A DNA stretch of 64,000 bases from Candidatus Palauibacter poriticola (GTDB lineage: Bacteria > Gemmatimonadota > Gemmatimonadetes > Palauibacterales > Palauibacteraceae): positions 79,345 through 143,344 of the forward strand of contig JAAXHJ010000055.1 in the NCBI GenBank assembly GCA_012270965.1, read 5' to 3'. The notes under the pieces were generated by a model. The model had not been told where the DNA came from, searched no databases, and saw only the letters and a program-made list of their open reading frames with translations. Shown piece by piece: positions 19,565 to 28,425 of this stretch. Every line of letters begins with the position of its first letter. The stretch's first letter is position 1. The position numbers and the translations under genes were made by a program.

Positions 19565-19690
19565 TCCCGGGGCTGGCCGCTTTCCCGGGGCCGGCCGCTT
19601 CCCGGGGTCGGCCGCTTTCCCGGGGCCGGCCGCTTTCCCGGGGTCGGCCGCTTTCCCGGGGCCGGCGGCCTTCCCCCCGGCCGGCGGCTT
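19565..19690. repeat. 18-bp GC-rich tandem repeat between ftsB-like gene and tRNA
   Basis: Five to six units of GGYCGGCCGCTTTCCCGG, the Y alternating between T and C from unit to unit (a possible 36-bp higher-order repeat); one unit has lost a T. The array degenerates at its right end (GGCGGCCTTCCCCCCGG). It fills nearly the whole spacer before the tRNA promoter. Confidence 0.85.
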
Positions 19691-19716
19691 GCCTCGCGCG
19701 CCACGACGTGTAGGAT
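19689..19716 (+). promoter_or_regulatory. Candidate promoter of the tRNA-Met/thiI unit
   Basis: TTGCCT (19689-19694), 16-base spacer, TAGGAT (19711-19716). The predicted transcription start is about ten bases before the tRNA 5' end, a typical distance. Confidence 0.45.
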
Positions 19717-19733
19717 AGCGGACCCACAAGCAT

Positions 19734-19807
19734 GGCAGGGTAGCTCAGCCTGGTAGAGCAAGGGACTCATAAGCCCTGGGTCGGGGGTTCAAATCCCCCC
19801 CCTGCCA
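19734..19807 (+). tRNA. tRNA-Met (anticodon CAU)
   Basis: Full cloverleaf: acceptor GGCAGGG/CCCTGCC, U8, D arm GCTC/GAGC, anticodon loop CTCATAA (anticodon CAT), T arm GGGGG-TTCAAAT-CCCCC, discriminator A. No CCA is encoded. The first acceptor pair is G-C, so it is not a standard initiator tRNA. Anticodon CAU also fits tRNA-Ile2 (lysidine-modified), but the overall form resembles elongator Met. The loop-closing 31-39 pair of the anticodon stem is A-G, a mismatch. Confidence 0.93.
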
Positions 19808-19813
19808 CTCTTT

Positions 19814-21301
19814 ATGGCGGTGCAACACGAACTCGGAGCCGGGCCCGTCCGGGCCCTCGTGCGCTTCTCCGGCGAGCTGTCGACCAAGGCGCGCCGGACG
19901 CGGGCACGCTTCCAGAACCGGCTCGCGGTCAACCTGCGCGACGCGTTCGAGTCCGAAGGGGTCGACGCCGCCCTCAACTCCGGTTGGAGCCGCTTCCACG
20001 TCGAGGGCCCGGACGCGGCCTTCCTCGACCCGCTCCAGCGCACCTTCGGCGTATCCAGTTGTTCCGTGCTGGCCGGCGAGTGCAAGGCGGACCTCGATAC
20101 GGTCGTCGCCACGGGCACGGCCCTCTTCGCCGAGTCCGTGCGGGGCCGGAGCTACGCGGTGCGGGCGCGCCGCTCCGGCTCGCACGTCTTTTCCTCCTCC
20201 GACATCCAGCAGCGTCTCGGGGCGGCCCTCAACCCCGGCGCCACCGTGGACCTCGGCGAACCCGACATCACCGTGTTCGTCGAAGTCCGCGACGAACGGG
20301 TCTTCTTTTTCGAGGACAGGATCCGCGGAGCGTCCGGCCTGCCGCTCGGAGTGCAGGGACACGCCCTCGCCCTCATCTCCGGCGGTTTCGATTCGGCCGT
20401 CGCCTCCTGGATGGCGCTGCGCCGGGGGATTCGCCTCGACTACGTGTTCTGCAACCTCGGCGGGAGCGCCTACGAGCGGATGGTGGTGGAGGTCACGAAG
20501 ATCTTGGCGGATCGCTGGAGCTACGGGACGCGGCCCCGGTTGCACGTCCTCGAGTTCGGCCCGGTCGTCGAGGCGATGCGGGCCCGCGCCAAGCCCGCGT
20601 ACCTGCAGGTTGTCCTCAAGCGGATGATGGTTCGGGCGGCGGCGAGGATCGCGGACGGCATCGGGGCCGAGGCGATCGTCACGGGCGAGTCGGTCGGGCA
20701 GGTCTCCTCGCAGACGCTCCGCAACCTCCGCGCGATCGAGAGCGCCTCCGCGCTCCCGGTGCTGCGCCCCCTGCTCGGATTCCACAAGGAGGAGATCCTC
20801 GACCGGGCGCGGGAGATCGGCACCCATGATCTGTCCGCCCGCGTGCGCGAGTACTGCGACCTCGTGCCGCAACGGCCCGTCACCGCGTCGTCGCCGGAGG
20901 CCGCCGAGGCGCAGGAGGCGGCTGTGGGTTTCGAGGAACTCGACCAAGCGGTCGCCGGCGCGGCCGTGCACGATGTGCGCGCCCTGCGTCCGGAATCCAT
21001 GGTCGGGGCGTCGCTGTACGTGGCCGAGGTGCCCGACGGAGCGATCATCCTCGACACCCGCCCCCGCGAGGCGTTCGAGGCTTGGCACTGGCCCGGGGCG
21101 ACGCTCCGCGACCTCCCGCAGCTCGAGCGGAACTTCGGCGAACTCGATCGCGCCGCGACGTACGTGCTCTGCTGTGCGGAGGGCGTGCGCACGGCCTATC
21201 TGGCCGAGGTCATGCAACGCGCCGGATACGAGGCCTACTCCTTCCTCGGCGGGGCGCCCCGCATGCGGCGCGCCGCGCGAGGCCGGCCGGTGATCGACTG
21301 A
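19814..21301 (+). CDS. thiI: tRNA 4-thiouridine synthase ThiI with rhodanese domain
   Basis: Makes 4-thiouridine at position 8 of tRNAs and can supply sulfur for thiamine thiazole. Domains: N-terminal ferredoxin-like plus THUMP (to ~165), PP-loop ATP pyrophosphatase with ISGGFDSAVASW (near 188), and a C-terminal rhodanese (about 392-495) with the persulfide-carrying cysteine in YVLCCAEGVRTA (near 452). The rhodanese makes it the long E. coli-like form (495 residues). The ATG lies six bases after a tRNA gene that has a U8 target, so enzyme and substrate seem co-transcribed. Confidence 0.94.
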   Translation: MAVQHELGAGPVRALVRFSGELSTKARRTRARFQNRLAVNLRDAFESEGVDAALNSGWSRFHVEGPDAAFLDPLQRTFGVSSCSVLAGECKADLDTVVATGTALFAESVRGRSYAVRARRSGSHVFSSSDIQQRLGAALNPGATVDLGEPDITVFVEVRDERVFFFEDRIRGASGLPLGVQGHALALISGGFDSAVASWMALRRGIRLDYVFCNLGGSAYERMVVEVTKILADRWSYGTRPRLHVLEFGPVVEAMRARAKPAYLQVVLKRMMVRAAARIADGIGAEAIVTGESVGQVSSQTLRNLRAIESASALPVLRPLLGFHKEEILDRAREIGTHDLSARVREYCDLVPQRPVTASSPEAAEAQEAAVGFEELDQAVAGAAVHDVRALRPESMVGASLYVAEVPDGAIILDTRPREAFEAWHWPGATLRDLPQLERNFGELDRAATYVLCCAEGVRTAYLAEVMQRAGYEAYSFLGGAPRMRRAARGRPVID

Positions 21302-21350
21302 TCGCGGCCCGTTTTGACACCCCCGCCCACACGGGGCGAGCTTGGGCCGC

Positions 21351-22106
21351 ATGAGCGCGAACACGAGTGGCGCGACGGCCGCCCTGGAGACCGTGCGGCA
21401 GGGGGAGGTGCCGGTCCACGTCGCCGTCATCATGGACGGGAACGGCCGCTGGGCGAGACGGCGTGGCCTGCCGAGATGGGAGGGGCACCGCGCGGGCATG
21501 ACGGCGGTGCGCGAGATCATCGAGGGGGCGGCGGAGGCCGGCGTGGCCCACCTCACCCTGTACGCCTTCTCGGATGAGAACTGGTTCCGGCCCTCCATCG
21601 AGGTGGAGGCGCTGATGACGCTCCTCCAGGAGTATGTGAGGAGCCAGCGCGAAGCTCTGGTCAAGCACGGCATCCGGGTGACCGTGTTCGGTGACCGGCT
21701 TAGGCTTCCGGAGGAGGCCCGGCGGGCGATCTCCGAACTCGAGGCGTCGACGGAGGGCGGGACGGCGCTGGAAGTGCACCTCGCGATTAGCTACGGATCG
21801 CGGGCGGAACTCGCGGGGGTGGCGCGAACGCTCGCGCGGCGCTGCCTGGAGGGCGAGCTGGCCCCGGAGGAGATCGACGCCGAACGCTTCGGGGCCGAAC
21901 TCCTGACGAGGGACTGGCCGGATCCGGACCTTCTGATCCGCACCTCGGGGGAGCAGCGCATCTCCAACTTCCTCCTCTGGCAGCTCGCGTACGCGGAACT
22001 CTTCGTGACGGATGTCCTGTGGCCCGACTTCACCCGCGAGCACCTGTTCGGCGCGCTCGTCGACTACCGGCGCCGCGAGCGGAGATTCGGGTTGGTGAAG
22101 ACGTGA
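21351..22106 (+). CDS. uppS: Isoprenyl transferase (undecaprenyl diphosphate synthase)
   Basis: Cis-prenyltransferase building the C55 lipid carrier for peptidoglycan and other wall polymers. The catalytic block HVAVIMDGNGRWARRRG includes the metal-binding Asp29. GHRAGMTAVREI, LTLYAFSDENWFRP and the C-terminal PDLLIRTSGEQRISNFLLWQLAYAE (split here by known conserved Arg and Ser residues) are complete. I chose ATG 21351 over an in-frame TTG three codons upstream. 251 residues. It opens the uppS-cdsA-dxr-rseP run, a classical envelope/isoprenoid cluster. Confidence 0.95.
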   Translation: MSANTSGATAALETVRQGEVPVHVAVIMDGNGRWARRRGLPRWEGHRAGMTAVREIIEGAAEAGVAHLTLYAFSDENWFRPSIEVEALMTLLQEYVRSQREALVKHGIRVTVFGDRLRLPEEARRAISELEASTEGGTALEVHLAISYGSRAELAGVARTLARRCLEGELAPEEIDAERFGAELLTRDWPDPDLLIRTSGEQRISNFLLWQLAYAELFVTDVLWPDFTREHLFGALVDYRRRERRFGLVKT

Positions 22107-22122
22107 GGCGGCCGGGTTCACC

Positions 22123-22977
22123 ATGACCCCCAACCTTCGCAAGAGACTCGCGGTGGCAGGCGTCGGAGTCCCCCTCTGCGCGCTGGTGGTTTACGCCGGG
22201 GGGGTCGTCTTCGTCACGGGGTTGGGCGCGGCGGCCGCGCTCGGCTTCAGGGAATTCGCGGCGATGATGCGGGGGACGGGGACGCGCGTGCTCGCGCTGC
22301 CGGGAGCGGTGGCCGCCTTCCTCTTCCCGTTTGCCGTCTTCGCGGGGGGTCTCGAGGGCGGCGGCTTCTATGCGGCGGGCCTGGTGCTCGCCCTCCCCGC
22401 GCTCGCGCTCGCGACCGTGGACCTTGCGGAGCGGCCGATCCGGGCCGCCGCCTGCACGACGTTCGGCGTCTTCTACGTCGGAGGACTGCTCGCGCTCGGC
22501 CTCCCCCTGCGCGAGGGCGGACTCCCGCTCGCCCCCGTCGACGATACGGGTGCCGGGCGGATGGCCGGCACGCTTCTCTTCCTCCTTCCGATCGTCATCA
22601 CGTGGCTTGCCGACACCGCGGCCTACCTGGGCGGACGAGCCCTCGGGAAACGCCCGCTCGCGCCGCGCGTGAGCCCCAACAAGACGGTGGCCGGAGCCGT
22701 GTGCGCGCTGCTGGCCGGCGTCGCCACCGCGGTCCTCTATCCGCGGTTCCTGCTTCGGGAGGTTTGGGTTCTGGGCACCGTCTCCACGCTGGCCTTCGGG
22801 CTGGTCGTGACGGGGCTGGCGATCATCGGGGATCTCGCGGAGTCCGCCCTCAAGCGCGAGTGCGGGGTGAAGGACTCGTCGGGCCTGCTCCCCGGGCACG
22901 GGGGGATGCTGGACCGGCTCGACGCCATCCTGTGGGCGGTCCCGGGCGCGTTCCTCTTCCTCCTTCTCCTCGCGTGA
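22123..22977 (+). CDS. cdsA: Phosphatidate cytidylyltransferase
   Basis: Integral membrane enzyme making CDP-diacylglycerol from phosphatidate and CTP, the branch point of phospholipid synthesis. Hydrophobic segments cover most of the 284 residues. The family signature lies at the C terminus: GDLAESALKRECGVKDSSG, then LLPGHGGMLDRLDAI. An inner SPNKTVAGAV block is also typical. It starts 16 bases after uppS. Confidence 0.94.
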   Translation: MTPNLRKRLAVAGVGVPLCALVVYAGGVVFVTGLGAAAALGFREFAAMMRGTGTRVLALPGAVAAFLFPFAVFAGGLEGGGFYAAGLVLALPALALATVDLAERPIRAAACTTFGVFYVGGLLALGLPLREGGLPLAPVDDTGAGRMAGTLLFLLPIVITWLADTAAYLGGRALGKRPLAPRVSPNKTVAGAVCALLAGVATAVLYPRFLLREVWVLGTVSTLAFGLVVTGLAIIGDLAESALKRECGVKDSSGLLPGHGGMLDRLDAILWAVPGAFLFLLLLA

Positions 22978-23017
22978 CGGCCGCCGGAGACGGACCGCGT
23001 TTCCCGGAGGCCGGGAC

Positions 23018-24184
23018 TTGAAGCACATCGCCGTTCTCGGCGCCACGGGCTCCGTCGGCGGGGGCACGCTCGAGGTCATCCGCCGCCACCCGAGGCGGTT
23101 TCGCGCCGCCGTCCTGACGGCGAATCGCCGCTGGGAGGCGCTCGATGCGCTCGCGCTCGACCGGGATCCCGACTTCGTCGTGCTCGGGACGCCACCGCCG
23201 GACGACTTCGCGCCGCGCTGGGCCGGAGAATGGCGCTTTGGGGCCGCCGCGCTCGCGGAAGCCGCCGGGTCGCCCGGGGTCGACATCGTACTCAATGCGG
23301 TCGTCGGGTTCGCCGGGCTCGACGCCACGCTGGCGGCGCTGGAAGCGGGGAAGCGGCTCGCCCTCGCCAACAAGGAGTCGCTCGTGGCGGGAGGAGACCT
23401 CGTGATGCGGGCGCTGCGCCGCGGCGGCGGTGAACTCCTGCCGGTAGACAGCGAACACTCCGCCGTGCACCAGTGTCTGGCGGGGCGTCCCGGGTCGGAG
23501 GTCGCGCGCGTCACCCTCACGGCTTCGGGCGGCCCCTTCCGCGAGTGGCCGGCACGGCGACTCGCCACCGCAACGCCGGCCGATGCCCTGCGCCACCCCA
23601 CGTGGTCGATGGGAGCCAAGATCACGATCGACTCCGCAACGCTGGTGAACAAGGCGCTCGAGGTCATCGAGGCGCACACGCTGTTCGACCTCCCCTACGA
23701 GCGCATCGAGGTCGTCGTCCACCCCACGTCGATCGTCCACTCCCTCGTCGAGTTCAGGGACGGTTCCTCGCTCGCGCAACTGGGCCGGCCCTCGATGGAG
23801 ATTCCGATCCTGTGGGCTCTCGGCTACCCCGACCGGCTGGATGACGCGCGCCGGGAGACGGGCTTCGACCCCGTGCGGGATGGTCCGCTGGAGTTCGAAC
23901 CGGTGCGGGAGGAGGATTTCCCCCTCTTCGGGGCGGGGGTCGCGGCGGGAAGGGCGGGGGGCGAGTTTCCGGTGGCCTTCAACGCGGCCAACGAGGTGGC
24001 GGTCGAGAGGTTCCTCCGCGGAGATGTCGGCTTCGGGGAACTCGCCGATATCGTGCTTCGTACGCTGGACCGGTTCTCGTCGCGCGCCATCGAATCGGTG
24101 CATGATGCGCGGCGCGTCGACACCCGGGCCCGCGCCATCGCCCGCGACTCACATGGGGAATCCACGTCGGGAGACGCTGAGTGA
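23018..24184 (+). CDS. dxr: 1-deoxy-D-xylulose-5-phosphate reductoisomerase
   Basis: First committed step of the MEP isoprenoid pathway, giving the precursor for UppS and other prenyl products; target of fosmidomycin. N-terminal NADPH-binding LGATGSVGGGTLEVI, NKESLVAGGD, substrate/metal region PVDSEHSAVHQCL, TASGGPFREW, HPTWSMGAKITIDSATLVNK and EAHTLFDLPYERIEVVVHPTS are intact. 388 residues. The start is a TTG at 23018, giving MKHIAVLGATGSVG. GTGA overlap with rseP follows. Confidence 0.96.
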   Translation: MKHIAVLGATGSVGGGTLEVIRRHPRRFRAAVLTANRRWEALDALALDRDPDFVVLGTPPPDDFAPRWAGEWRFGAAALAEAAGSPGVDIVLNAVVGFAGLDATLAALEAGKRLALANKESLVAGGDLVMRALRRGGGELLPVDSEHSAVHQCLAGRPGSEVARVTLTASGGPFREWPARRLATATPADALRHPTWSMGAKITIDSATLVNKALEVIEAHTLFDLPYERIEVVVHPTSIVHSLVEFRDGSSLAQLGRPSMEIPILWALGYPDRLDDARRETGFDPVRDGPLEFEPVREEDFPLFGAGVAAGRAGGEFPVAFNAANEVAVERFLRGDVGFGELADIVLRTLDRFSSRAIESVHDARRVDTRARAIARDSHGESTSGDAE

Positions 24185-25284
24185 TCGTAACGATTCTGGT
24201 AACCATCCTTGTCCTGGGCGTGCTCATTTTCGTGCACGAGCTGGGGCATTTCGCTGCCGCGAAAAGCGTCGGGATCGACGTGCCGCGGTTTTCGATCGGC
24301 CTGGGCCCGAAGATGGTGGGGTTCCGACAGGGTGGAACGGAGTATGTCCTCTCGTGGATCCCGCTCGGCGGCTACGTGAGGATGGCGGGGATGGCGGACG
24401 AGGAGGTGACCTCGACGCTCGAGGGCGGAGCCGGCCCGGATGAGACGGCGCGGCGCGCGGCGGCCCCGGGGCCCGGAGATTTCGACGGGAAGCCGCTCTG
24501 GGCCCGCACGCTCGCCATCTCGGCCGGCGTCATCATGAACTGGATGTTCGCGGTCGTCGCCTTCGCGGCGATCGCGATGGGGCGTGGCGTGCTCGAGCCG
24601 CGGATCGCCGATGTCGCGCCCGGGTCGCCTGCGGCGGAGGCGGGACTTCGGAGCGGCGATCTGATCCGGAGCGTGGATGGCGGCGCGGTGCACGATCCCG
24701 CCCAGGTGACGATGCGGATCGAGCGGCGCGCCGGCGAACCCGTCGACATCGTCGTGGAGAGGGAAGGAGAGCGAATCACCTTCGTCGCGACGCCCGAGAT
24801 GGTCGAGCAGTACTCGGATCTCATCGGAGCCTCGAGGACGGTGGGGCGCGTCGGGATTACCATCGGTGCCGAGAGAGGCCGGGCGGGCCCCGTCGAGGCG
24901 CTGGAGCGCGGGTGGTCGAATACGGCCTACTGGGGAGGCGCCGTCCTTCAGTTCCTGGGGGATCTGGTCACCGGACGCAGCTCGGCGCGGGAGGTCGGCG
25001 GCCCCATCCTGATCGGCGAGATTTCGGGCCGCGCCGCGCGCGCGGGGTTCTGGGAACTCCTGAGTTTCATGGCGATCATCAGCGTCAACCTCGCCATCTT
25101 CAATCTGCTGCCGATTCCCGTCCTCGACGGGGGACACCTGCTCTTTTTGGGGATCGAGGCGGTCCGTGGCCGAGCGCTCAGCGTCCAGGCGCGCGTGCGG
25201 TTCACGACCGTGGGGATGGTCTTCGTCCTACTCCTCATGCTGTGGGCCGTGGGCAACGACGTGCTGAGGGTGCTAGTCAGATAG
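24181..25284 (+). CDS. rseP: Site-2 intramembrane metalloprotease RseP
   Basis: Zinc-dependent site-2 protease acting in regulated intramembrane proteolysis of anti-sigma factors. Zinc motif HELGH is at residues 19-23 in the first membrane helix; the second ligand segment is NLLPIPVLDGGHLLF near 305-320. A single PDZ domain lies between (about 140-200, PGSPAAEAGLRSGDLI). 367 residues, the one-PDZ size. The GTG start overlaps the dxr stop. The gene ends converging on, and overlapping by 8 bases, the leftward hydrolase gene. Confidence 0.94.
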   Translation: MIVTILVTILVLGVLIFVHELGHFAAAKSVGIDVPRFSIGLGPKMVGFRQGGTEYVLSWIPLGGYVRMAGMADEEVTSTLEGGAGPDETARRAAAPGPGDFDGKPLWARTLAISAGVIMNWMFAVVAFAAIAMGRGVLEPRIADVAPGSPAAEAGLRSGDLIRSVDGGAVHDPAQVTMRIERRAGEPVDIVVEREGERITFVATPEMVEQYSDLIGASRTVGRVGITIGAERGRAGPVEALERGWSNTAYWGGAVLQFLGDLVTGRSSAREVGGPILIGEISGRAARAGFWELLSFMAIISVNLAIFNLLPIPVLDGGHLLFLGIEAVRGRALSVQARVRFTTVGMVFVLLLMLWAVGNDVLRVLVR

Positions 25285-26107
25285 GGAGGGAGAGCTGTTC
25301 GGCGTCGGCGCGAGCCCTCGCGAGCGCGACCACGTCGTAGGGGGGGGTGGGTTCCCCCTGGGCGGCGGCGTCCAGTAGTCCATCGTATCCCGCCGGTGCC
25401 AGACCTTCCGCGACCCGGTCGAGGGCGAGTTCCCGGTCGTTGCACTCCTGGCTTAGGTGGGCGAGCAGCATCCCGGCCAGTCCGGGGTGCGCGAGTTCGC
25501 GCGCGAACTCGGCCGCGTGGCGGTTGGAGAGGTGTCCGCGGCTGCCCCCGATCCGCTGCTTGACCCGCCAGGGATAGGAGGCGGCGCGGAGACGATGCTC
25601 GTCGTGGTTCGCTTCCATGACGAGAAAGGCGCATTCGCGGAGCGCCGCGCGGACGGGCGTCGTCGGCCTCCCCAGGTCCGTCGCGATCCCCACCCGCAGG
25701 CCGGTGGGCCGGTGCAGGACCGTGATGGCGACGGGTTTCGCGGCGTCGTGCGCGGTGGGGGCGGCTTCGATCGAGAGGTCGCCGACCTCGAGTCCCGTGG
25801 GTGGTAAGTCTTCGCAGCGCTCCTCCCCGCGCAGGAGGGGGGCGCAGGCGCGGCGGGTCGGAGGGTTCATCGCGAGCCGCCACCCCCAGCGGCGCGCTCC
25901 GATGCCGATCCCCGCGGCGTGATCCCGGTGCTCGTGTGTGACGACGACGAGATCGATGGCCTCGGGCTCCACCTCGAGTGCGGCGAGCCGGCGGGCGAGT
26001 TGAACGCCCGAGAACCCCGCATCGACGAGCACGCGGGCTTGGTCGCCCTCCACGAGGAAGGCGTTGCCGCGGCTCCCCGAACCCAGCGACGCGACGGACA
26101 GGCTCAC
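25277..26107 (-). CDS. WalJ/YycJ-like metallo-beta-lactamase-fold hydrolase
   Basis: A 276-residue MBL-fold protein. The metal-binding HxHxDH appears as THEHRDHAAG (H58, H60, D62, H63), with further ligands in PTAHDAAKP and GIATDLG, and the C-terminal LLAHLSQECND typical of the YycJ/WalJ group. In Firmicutes this group is linked to cell-wall and DNA-repair phenotypes; the substrate is unsettled. The GTG at 26107 gives MSLSVASLGSGSRGN, the expected start. It is the last gene of a leftward operon and overlaps the GlmU-like gene by four bases. Confidence 0.88.
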   Translation of the reverse strand: MSLSVASLGSGSRGNAFLVEGDQARVLVDAGFSGVQLARRLAALEVEPEAIDLVVVTHEHRDHAAGIGIGARRWGWRLAMNPPTRRACAPLLRGEERCEDLPPTGLEVGDLSIEAAPTAHDAAKPVAITVLHRPTGLRVGIATDLGRPTTPVRAALRECAFLVMEANHDEHRLRAASYPWRVKQRIGGSRGHLSNRHAAEFARELAHPGLAGMLLAHLSQECNDRELALDRVAEGLAPAGYDGLLDAAAQGEPTPPYDVVALARARADAEQLSLPI

Positions 26108-27306
26108 GAGCCTCTGGCCTCGTCCCAGACATCGCCCAGCCAGTCGCGGAACTCCGGCGTCTCCTCGAGTCCCCGGCGCTCGGCCACCTGGACGGCGGTG
26201 GAGAGGAAATCGCCGCGACGGTGGGGCTCCATGCTCCGCCCATCCCCCCATGAGAAGGGCTCCACCCACCGGGGCGGCGGCTCCGCTCCGAACAGGCTCG
26301 AGCCCGCGCCGACGACCGTGCCGGTCTCGAGCCGGGTGCCGACGCCGGTCTTCACGTGATCGCCGACCAGGCAGCCGAACTTCAGGAGTCCGGTGTCCCG
26401 GCGCGCGCCGGGCCGCCCCACCCGGATCGAGCCGTAGCTGTGCTTGAGATCGCTGTTGACCGTGGCCGCCCCGAGGTTCACCCAGCGGCCGAGGTACGCA
26501 TGTCCGAGAAAGCCGTCGTGCGCCTTGTTCGAATAGCCCAGCGTCGTGACGCGCTCGACCTCGCCCCGCACGCGGGAGTGGCCCCCCCCCGAAAAGTGCG
26601 AGATGTGGCCGCCCAGAAGCCGCGAGCCGGCTCCCGCGTACAGCGGCCCCCCGAGACGGGTGCCGCTGCGGACCCGAACGCCGGGACCGAGTTCGATCGG
26701 ACCCTCGCGCGCATCGAAGAGCACGCCGGGTTCTACTTGCGTCTCCTCGCCGAGGCGGATCGGGGCGTCGCCGAGGCGCCAGCAGCCGCCCGGCAGCTCC
26801 GGCGCCTCCGCGCCCGGTCCGGTTTCGGCCACCAGGTCCGCGGCCAGCCGGTCGGGTCCGGCGGACACGAGGTCCCACGGGTGTCGAAGCCAGGCGCCGG
26901 GCAGCGCGCGGTCGGGCAGCCCGGGCCGCGGACGGGGCGCGGCGAACCAGTCCGCCCGAGGCGGCTCGGCGTCGGCGCCGAGCTGAACGCCGGCCAGCCG
27001 GTCGGCGACCCACAGGTTGGCGGGGGCGTCGCTCCACGCCGCACCGAGCGACGGCACGGCCCGGGCGTTCCAGACGGTACAGGGCGCGGACAGCCCGTCC
27101 GCGTCCAGGCAGCGCGGCGCTCCGGGCTCCGCGTAGCGGCGCAGCCACGGGCGCGTCACGTGACCGGCGACGCGCCTTCGCGCGACCCGCTCCAGCCGCT
27201 CGCGCAACGTCCAGCGGCCGAAGACGAGTTCGCCGCACGGCCGGACGAGCGCGAAGGGGGCCCACCCGTCCGCCCACCCGTCGTCGAACATGACGAGCGT
27301 CGTCAA
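26104..27306 (-). CDS. Alternative GlmU-type sugar nucleotidyltransferase/acetyltransferase
   Basis: A 400-residue protein resembling the alternative bacterial GlmU family (UDP-GlcNAc diphosphorylase/glucosamine-1-phosphate N-acetyltransferase). The N terminus reads LVMFDDGWADGWAPFALVRPCGELVFGRWTLRERLE (in two parts: FALVRP, then ELVFGRWTLRER), where family members have FDD...PF..TRP..E.R.G..TI.E. The C-terminal half is a left-handed beta helix of hexapeptide repeats (GPLYAGAGSRLLGG, AYLGRWVNLGAATVNSDLKH). Start taken as TTG 27306, overlapping the upstream stop; ATG 27291 is an alternative. Canonical GlmU is not in the window. Confidence 0.75.
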   Translation of the reverse strand: MTTLVMFDDGWADGWAPFALVRPCGELVFGRWTLRERLERVARRRVAGHVTRPWLRRYAEPGAPRCLDADGLSAPCTVWNARAVPSLGAAWSDAPANLWVADRLAGVQLGADAEPPRADWFAAPRPRPGLPDRALPGAWLRHPWDLVSAGPDRLAADLVAETGPGAEAPELPGGCWRLGDAPIRLGEETQVEPGVLFDAREGPIELGPGVRVRSGTRLGGPLYAGAGSRLLGGHISHFSGGGHSRVRGEVERVTTLGYSNKAHDGFLGHAYLGRWVNLGAATVNSDLKHSYGSIRVGRPGARRDTGLLKFGCLVGDHVKTGVGTRLETGTVVGAGSSLFGAEPPPRWVEPFSWGDGRSMEPHRRGDFLSTAVQVAERRGLEETPEFRDWLGDVWDEARGS

Positions 27307-28349
27307 GGTGGTGGATCTGAGGAGGAGGAGTCCGCGTCGATCTTCCGCAGACGGGCGTCGAGTCCGGCGGCCTGTTCGCGCGGCATGACGAGGAGTTCGC
27401 CGTTCGCCTCCACGATGACGAGACCCGACACTCCGATGACCGTGGCCCGGCGGGATTCCGTCCACACGACGTTGTCCGCCGCGTCGAACAGACGCGCCGA
27501 GCCGACCGCAGCGTTCCCGGCCTCGTCCACCTCCGGGGAGCGCAGGAGCGCGCTCCACACGCCGAGATCGTCCCAGGCGAATCGGGCCTCGACGGCGGCC
27601 ACCCGCTCGGCTCGCTCCATAACGCAGACGTCGATCGCGACGGGCTCGGCGCGCGTGAAGAACCCCTCCGCGTCGCCGCGTGCGAGCGCTGGCCACGCCC
27701 CCGCGAGTTCGCGCGCGTAGCGCCGGGCGGCCTTGAGCAGATCGGCCGCCCGCCACACGAAGATGCCCGAGTTCCACAGGAAGCGTCCCGACTGCAGGTA
27801 TTCGCGGGCCGTGGTGGGATCCGGCTTCTCCACGAAGCGCCGCACCTCCCGCGCGCCGGACGCGGTCTCTCGCCCGGTCTCCAGATACCCGAACCCGGTC
27901 TCGGGGCGGTCCGGCCGCACGCCGACGCAGCACAGGTATCCTTCCCGGGCCGCCTCGAGGGCCGGCCGCAGCGTCTCGGCTAGCGCCTCCGGGGGCTCGA
28001 TGCGGTGGTCCGCGTGCATGGAGATCATCAGGGCTCCGGGTTGAGCCCGCTCGATTTCGGAGGCGGCCCAGACGAGGGCCGGCCCGGTTCCGCGCGCCCT
28101 CGGTTCGATGAGCGCGTCGACGCTCGCCGCATCCAGGTTCGGGCGCATGAGCCTCACCAGACGCTCCGCCGCGACGACGCGGACGCGCGGGGCGCCCACC
28201 AGCGCGACGGCGCGGGCGAGCGTATCGTCGATCAGGGGGGCGGGGCCGGCGAGGGGCAGGAGCTGCTTCGGACGGGCCGGGGTCGACGCGGGCCAGAACC
28301 GGCGACCGATCCCGCCCGCGAGGACCGCGCAGTACGCCTCGGGGTGCAC
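27303..28349 (-). CDS. Mannose-1-phosphate guanylyltransferase
   Basis: Makes GDP-mannose from mannose-1-phosphate and GTP for exopolysaccharide or glycan synthesis. The nucleotidyltransferase signature AVLAGGIGRRFWPAS and the downstream RPKQLLPLAG are diagnostic, with DHRIEPPEAL, GVRPDRPETGFGYLE, VRRFVEKPD and WNSGIFVWRA following. The GTG at 28349 gives 348 residues (MHPEAYCAVLAGG), the single-domain type without the isomerase half. It is the first gene of the three-gene leftward operon. A 35-bp direct repeat lies upstream. Confidence 0.92.
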   Translation of the reverse strand: MHPEAYCAVLAGGIGRRFWPASTPARPKQLLPLAGPAPLIDDTLARAVALVGAPRVRVVAAERLVRLMRPNLDAASVDALIEPRARGTGPALVWAASEIERAQPGALMISMHADHRIEPPEALAETLRPALEAAREGYLCCVGVRPDRPETGFGYLETGRETASGAREVRRFVEKPDPTTAREYLQSGRFLWNSGIFVWRAADLLKAARRYARELAGAWPALARGDAEGFFTRAEPVAIDVCVMERAERVAAVEARFAWDDLGVWSALLRSPEVDEAGNAAVGSARLFDAADNVVWTESRRATVIGVSGLVIVEANGELLVMPREQAAGLDARLRKIDADSSSSDPPP

Positions 28350-28425
28350 CGACAGAGCCTCCCTCCCGTCCTCCGAACCGCCCTTCGCGCGCGGAGGGAT
28401 CTTCCCGCCGCGGGCCGGCCGCGGC

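Noticed and set aside
19565-19690. CRISPR array
   Set aside because: The units are directly adjacent 18-bp repeats without unique spacers, and no cas genes are nearby. The same applies to 61276-61437.
19734-19807. Initiator tRNA-fMet
   Set aside because: The first acceptor pair is G-C rather than mismatched, and the anticodon stem lacks the three G-C pairs next to the loop.
25277-27277. 666-codon minus-strand frame covering the GlmU-like and WalJ-like genes
   Set aside because: The conserved MBL protein begins at 26107; the upstream part is the wrong frame of the GlmU-like gene.
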